From Terana coerulea (lineage: Eukaryota; Basidiomycota; Agaricomycetes; Polyporales; Phanerochaetaceae), in the NCBI GenBank assembly GCA_024811115.1, contig JAKOGH010000673.1:1-64000 (forward strand): 64,000 bases of DNA, in the 5' to 3' direction. A program made the position numbers and the translations under genes. The notes beneath the pieces were generated by a model. The model was not told where the DNA came from, made no database searches, and was given only the letters and a program-made list of their open reading frames with translations. Positions 62,301-64,000 of this stretch are shown in pieces (the stretch's first letter is position 1; each line of letters starts with the position of its first letter).

Positions 62301-63719
62301 TATTCCATGCCCGCGACAGAGTAGCCCTGGCCTTTGCAGGTGTTGACGCAGGACTCGACCGTCAGTGCATTGTTGTCCGGGATCTCGGTGGCAAAGATGC
62401 GGCCATGGGCATTGTCACTGCAAGATGGAGATCAGAGTCAGTTTGTCCCATGACGGACGGGCGGCAGACCATACAAGTCACTTACACGTAGCAAGCACCG
62501 TACTTCCAGCCGGCAGGAAGACCCGAGGTGACAGGGCGGACTGTTCCAGATCCGGTGCCCCCACCCCCACCTCCGCCTCCGCCACCACCACTAGGCGGTG
62601 GGGCGGTGATGGTCCCAGTGAAGTTATACACCTAGGGGTCAGGATCAGCCCACCACTTCGCTGTCACCGCGTATTTGCCCCGCGCACGTACATTCAGTCT
62701 ATTTGGCCCCCGCAGAACTCAGAGCCGTTAGCCGCGCAGGGCATGTTGCAATCCGTCAGGGCGGTCGGCGCTCCGCCGTTGGCAAACGCGGTGCCGCAGT
62801 AGCATTCGTCTGCATATTCCGCACCGGCGAGGGGGTACCCGGCATTCTGGCATGCGGACGTGCAGCTCTCGATGCTGACGCCGCCCGAGGGGTTCACCGC
62901 GACGCCCAGCGTGCGGGCGGCGGTCGAATCGCTAGAAAGTGAGATGGGAATGAGCTGCGCTGTTACGAGGGATACGGGCGCGCCGCTCACCTGTAGCACC
63001 CCAGCGACTTCCACTGTCCGACCTGAGGGACCGTTATCGGACCCGCGGGAGGCTTAGCGTTGCTCATGTACATACTCAGCCGATCTGCAGCGCGTTTCGC
63101 TTGTCAGCAACATACGCACATCAGCTGAAGCGTCTGTGAACCTACACCCGGCGCCACAGGTCTCTGAGGGGTTTCCGGTACAGGACATGTTGCAGTCCGA
63201 GGCCGCCGCCGGAGCACCATTATTGCCAATGCCGTTCCCGCAATCTGCGTTGTAACGCGCATAGTCAGTCTTGGCCGCAAGCGGGTAGATGTGTTGAGCG
63301 TGATCTCACAGCATTCCTGCGCGTATTCTGCGCCCGCGTAGATGTATCCACCGCTGTTGCAGAATCCGACGCACGACTCGATGGTCAAGCCAGTCGTGTT
63401 GGTGAAGGTCGAGCCGGAGAGCGTGCGCCCACCCGCGGGGTCTCTATAGCAAAACGAAGTCAGAACAAAGCATTGCAAATGCCAGTAGGTACTAACGTGT
63501 AGCAGCCAAGAGAGCTCCATCCGCTTGGCAAGACCGGGGCGCGTTTCGTAAGAGCATAGTGTTCGGGGCTAAGGAACTGTGGGAGCGACAAAGCTTGAAT
63601 GCACTAGACAGAGTAGAAAAGCAAAAGTGAATCATTGTGACAAATAGTGGAGTAGCGAGAGTTCGTACAGTGGGAAGATAGCATACTGCTCCGAAAAGCA
63701 GTAAGGAAGTGCGAGCCAT
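59390..63719 (-). CDS. WSC-domain copper radical oxidase (glyoxal oxidase-like)
   Basis: Starts [11 protein letters not shown] at 63719; a signal peptide interrupted by an intron leads to ALSLPQF. Four WSC domains follow: [29 protein letters not shown] with [19 protein letters not shown], a Gly-rich linker (about 11 Gly) then [20 protein letters not shown], and WQYVGCLE with [12 protein letters not shown] sequence. The catalytic part is an AA5_1 oxidase: [13 protein letters not shown] (cross-linked Cys), [15 protein letters not shown] (axial/cross-linked Tyr), [20 protein letters not shown] (Tyr-His ligands) and [20 protein letters not shown] (His ligand), ending FPGFTLPGV at 59390. The layout matches the cro3-cro5 group of wood-decay fungi. 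It oxidises small aldehydes or related substrates to make extracellular H2O2. All ligands are present and the many short introns splice in frame where checked. Confidence 0.88.
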
Positions 63720-64000
63720 GGCCCTCGTACTCTGCAGGGGAAAGCAGGCAACGAGCTGATTTTTGGCGAACATGCGTTCGCCTTAAGTACCCTCTGATCG
63801 CCAGCGGCTCCATGCCGAGCATTATGCAGAATCGAGGACCCTCTGGCGATACTGCAGCGAATAATGGTATGAGCAACATGTATGCACGGCAACGTAAGAC
63901 CGATACCTTGTAAGACAGACGCAACAGATCTCCGCACACCGCGTCGCGCCCGCGCCCTACTGCGCTCTGGGCGTCGCGTACCATCTAACCCAGCGCAGAA
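63720..64000. promoter_or_regulatory. upstream region of the copper radical oxidase
   Basis: The 281 bp to the window edge are expected to hold its promoter. I see no convincing TATA box or known site. Confidence 0.3.

Overview
This window is nuclear DNA from a filamentous basidiomycete (Agaricomycete-type mushroom or wood-decay fungus). The evidence is: dense short GT-AG introns of about 50-70 nt in nearly every gene; genes closely packed on both strands; a eukaryotic tRNA-Glu with an anticodon-loop intron; and fungal markers such as a PSTAIRE cyclin-dependent kinase, mitochondrial EF-G, prefoldin 5, SAC3, GPN1 and a multi-WSC copper radical oxidase.

The left part (about 1-41.8 kb) is accessory and built from duplicated blocks. 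It holds three small secreted cysteine-rich proteins (363, 2353, 16200), two damaged SRPK-like kinases (9379+ and 19941-), three D-2-hydroxyacid dehydrogenases (11657-, 17557-, 27713-), and three copies of an unrecognised basic/acidic nuclear-type gene, here called family B (3614+, 25507-, 35631+). Family B sits behind a conserved promoter module with GTTTAAAC and CACGTG motifs. Direct duplications pair 0.94-3.29 kb with 14.7-17.1 kb, 5.6-6.86 kb with 13.4-14.7 kb, and 11.15-13.3 kb with 17.1-19.2 kb. A large inverted repeat (about 24.4-27.5 kb against 35.0-38.1 kb) brackets DH3, an Asx-homology protein, tRNA-Glu and mitochondrial EF-G. The 3' end of EF-G is duplicated again at 38.6 kb. A 349-bp insertion at 6319-6667 looks like a small non-autonomous DNA transposon. 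An SPRY-domain gene occupies about 40.2-41.6 kb.

The right part (41.9-63.7 kb) is ordinary conserved sequence: DENND11/LCHN (-), prefoldin 5 (+), a PIN-domain protein (-), SAC3 mRNA export scaffold (-), GPN1 GTPase (+), CDK1 (+) and a WSC-domain glyoxal oxidase-like enzyme (-). Two head-to-head pairs (LCHN/PFD5 and SAC3/GPN1) have intergenic regions of about 300-360 bp that probably act as bidirectional promoters.

One caution bears on every broken-gene call. Single-base indels occur not only in the duplicated families but also in essential single-copy genes (three in mitochondrial EF-G, one in a C7 run of SAC3). Many of the frameshifts may therefore be consensus sequencing errors rather than real lesions. 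The best candidates for undescribed biology are the family B genes with their shared promoter and repeat architecture, the small secreted protein family, and the 349-bp element.
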